Shown: piece after piece, positions 63,324 to 64,000 of the stretch | How the letters are laid out: each line of letters begins with the position of its first letter | Position numbering within the stretch: position 1 is the stretch's first letter | Position numbers and translations under genes: made by a program | From: Colwellia demingiae | Lineage (GTDB): Bacteria; Pseudomonadota; Gammaproteobacteria; Enterobacterales; Alteromonadaceae | Assembly: GCF_007954275.1 (NCBI RefSeq) | Contig: NZ_VOLT01000003.1 | Location: 62,001-126,000 of the forward strand | Reading direction: 5' to 3' | Length of the DNA stretch: 64,000 bases | Notes under the pieces: generated by a model | Database searches by the model: none | The model's input: only the letters and a program-made list of their open reading frames with translations | What the model was told of the DNA's origin: nothing

Positions 63324-64000
63324 TTACCTTACTGCCGCTAAGATGGTGTCAAAAAGTGTATTGGCGGTAGATATAATTTGTGAAGCTGCCTGATATGCTT
63401 GTTGATATTTCAATAAATTGGCTGCTTCTTCATCAAGATTAACGCCGGAAGTTGCTTGGTTACGATTGTATGCTTGAGTAAATAGAGCCTGTGCTGTATC
63501 GGCCGTTAAATTAGCATTACTCGCTTTTGAGCCCACAACTGAAGTTGAAACTGCGAGACTCTTGCTAAAGGTCTCTTTACCACCATTAGTAACGCCTACC
63601 TCTTGTGTTTTGGCCATAACAACAGCGTGATTACCATTACCCACACCAAAGGCATTAGCAATGGTAAAGGTTTCGCGTGCATTGGTACCCGAACCAACTA
63701 AATCACCACTAATTTCTATTTGAAAATCAGGGGATCCCGCTGGAATATCAATAATGGGGTTTTCACCAGATATATAAGTATCAGTAACAATCGTTGGTGC
63801 TGGTGGTGGTGTCCCAGCGTTATAAACTCGGTATTCAAAAGTAGGTACTTGAGGTGCAGGGAGAGGGGGAGTAGCTATTTGATAAACATCAACAGTAACG
63901 TCATAGCCTTTTGCCGCTTCAGGATTAATAACGTTGGTTATCTCTACTTTTCCATCGCTCACATTATTACTTGATGGCGTAACTCCAATTGCAGTGCTTG
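63324..64000 (-). CDS. flgK: FlgK C-terminal part: hook-associated protein 1 (5' end beyond window)
   Basis: First hook-filament junction protein. The frame is open to the end of the window, so only the last about 225 residues are present. The C-terminus NLDEEAANLLKYQQAYQAASQIISTANTLFDTIL (cut here to LDEEAANLLKYQQAYQAASQ) is the FlgK/FlgE axial-protein signature. The GTG at 63962 is internal. A proline-rich stretch near residue 30 of the visible part resembles one in FlgL. Confidence 0.93.
   Translation of the reverse strand, partial: STAIGVTPSSNNVSDGKVEITNVINPEAAKGYDVTVDVYQIATPPLPAPQVPTFEYRVYNAGTPPPAPTIVTDTYISGENPIIDIPAGSPDFQIEISGDLVGSGTNARETFTIANAFGVGNGNHAVVMAKTQEVGVTNGGKETFSKSLAVSTSVVGSKASNANLTADTAQALFTQAYNRNQATSGVNLDEEAANLLKYQQAYQAASQIISTANTLFDTILAAVR

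Noticed and set aside
1-64000. tRNA, rRNA, prophage, insertion sequence, toxin-antitoxin or defence genes
   Set aside because: I looked for their typical sequence and protein motifs on both strands and saw none.

Overview
The window looks like chromosomal DNA of a psychrophilic marine gammaproteobacterium, most likely Colwellia or a close relative in the Alteromonadales. This rests on the AT-rich composition, a DUF2986 mini-gene, the flagellar gene order (a Vibrio/Pseudomonas-type polar system with FlrA/FlrB/FlrC, FlhF/FlhG and ParC/ParP) and many short AT-rich intergenic repeats. The species is an inference; no rRNA or tRNA gene is present to fix it.

Positions 1-20.4 kb are housekeeping. 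On the + strand are the 3' part of glnD, dapD, a small lipoprotein gene, rpiA and serA. On the - strand follow a DTW-domain tRNA modification gene, a periplasmic DUF2884 gene, zapE and dbpA. A small membrane protein and a DUF2986 mini-gene lie on the + strand. An RND efflux permease with its lipoprotein adaptor, a ribosome hibernation factor, the operon ribH-nusB-thiL-pgpA and mlaA are on the - strand.

Positions 20.4-64 kb are one continuous flagellar/chemotaxis island, nearly all on the - strand. Read in the direction of transcription: flgK (cut by the window end), flgL, two flagellin genes, flaG, fliD, [an oppositely oriented trio: a 94-aa unknown, fliS, a fliT-like gene], flrA, flrB-flrC, fliE-fliF-fliG-fliH-fliI-fliJ-fliK, fliL-fliM-fliN-fliO-fliP-fliQ-fliR-flhB, flhA-flhF-flhG-fliA-cheY-cheZ-cheA-cheB, motC-motD, parC-parP-cheW and a DUF2802 gene. 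Together these encode the regulators, basal body, export gate, C-ring, second stator pair, filament, polar placement system and core chemotaxis pathway of a polar flagellum. Sequence-level sigma-54 sites lie before fliE, flhA, flrB, one flagellin and the unknown 94-aa gene. A sigma-28 site lies before the other flagellin. This fits a FlrA -> FlrBC -> FliA hierarchy.

The most interesting points are: (i) the two flagellin genes share a 719-bp central tract with one mismatch while the normally more conserved flanks differ, which is the mark of recent gene conversion; (ii) the fliS module is inverted inside an otherwise colinear cluster and starts with an unrecognised 94-aa gene behind its own sigma-54-like promoter; (iii) CheA carries three copies of a 13-residue acidic motif in the linker where a P2 domain would be expected. 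No CRISPR array, insertion sequence, phage or defence system is visible.
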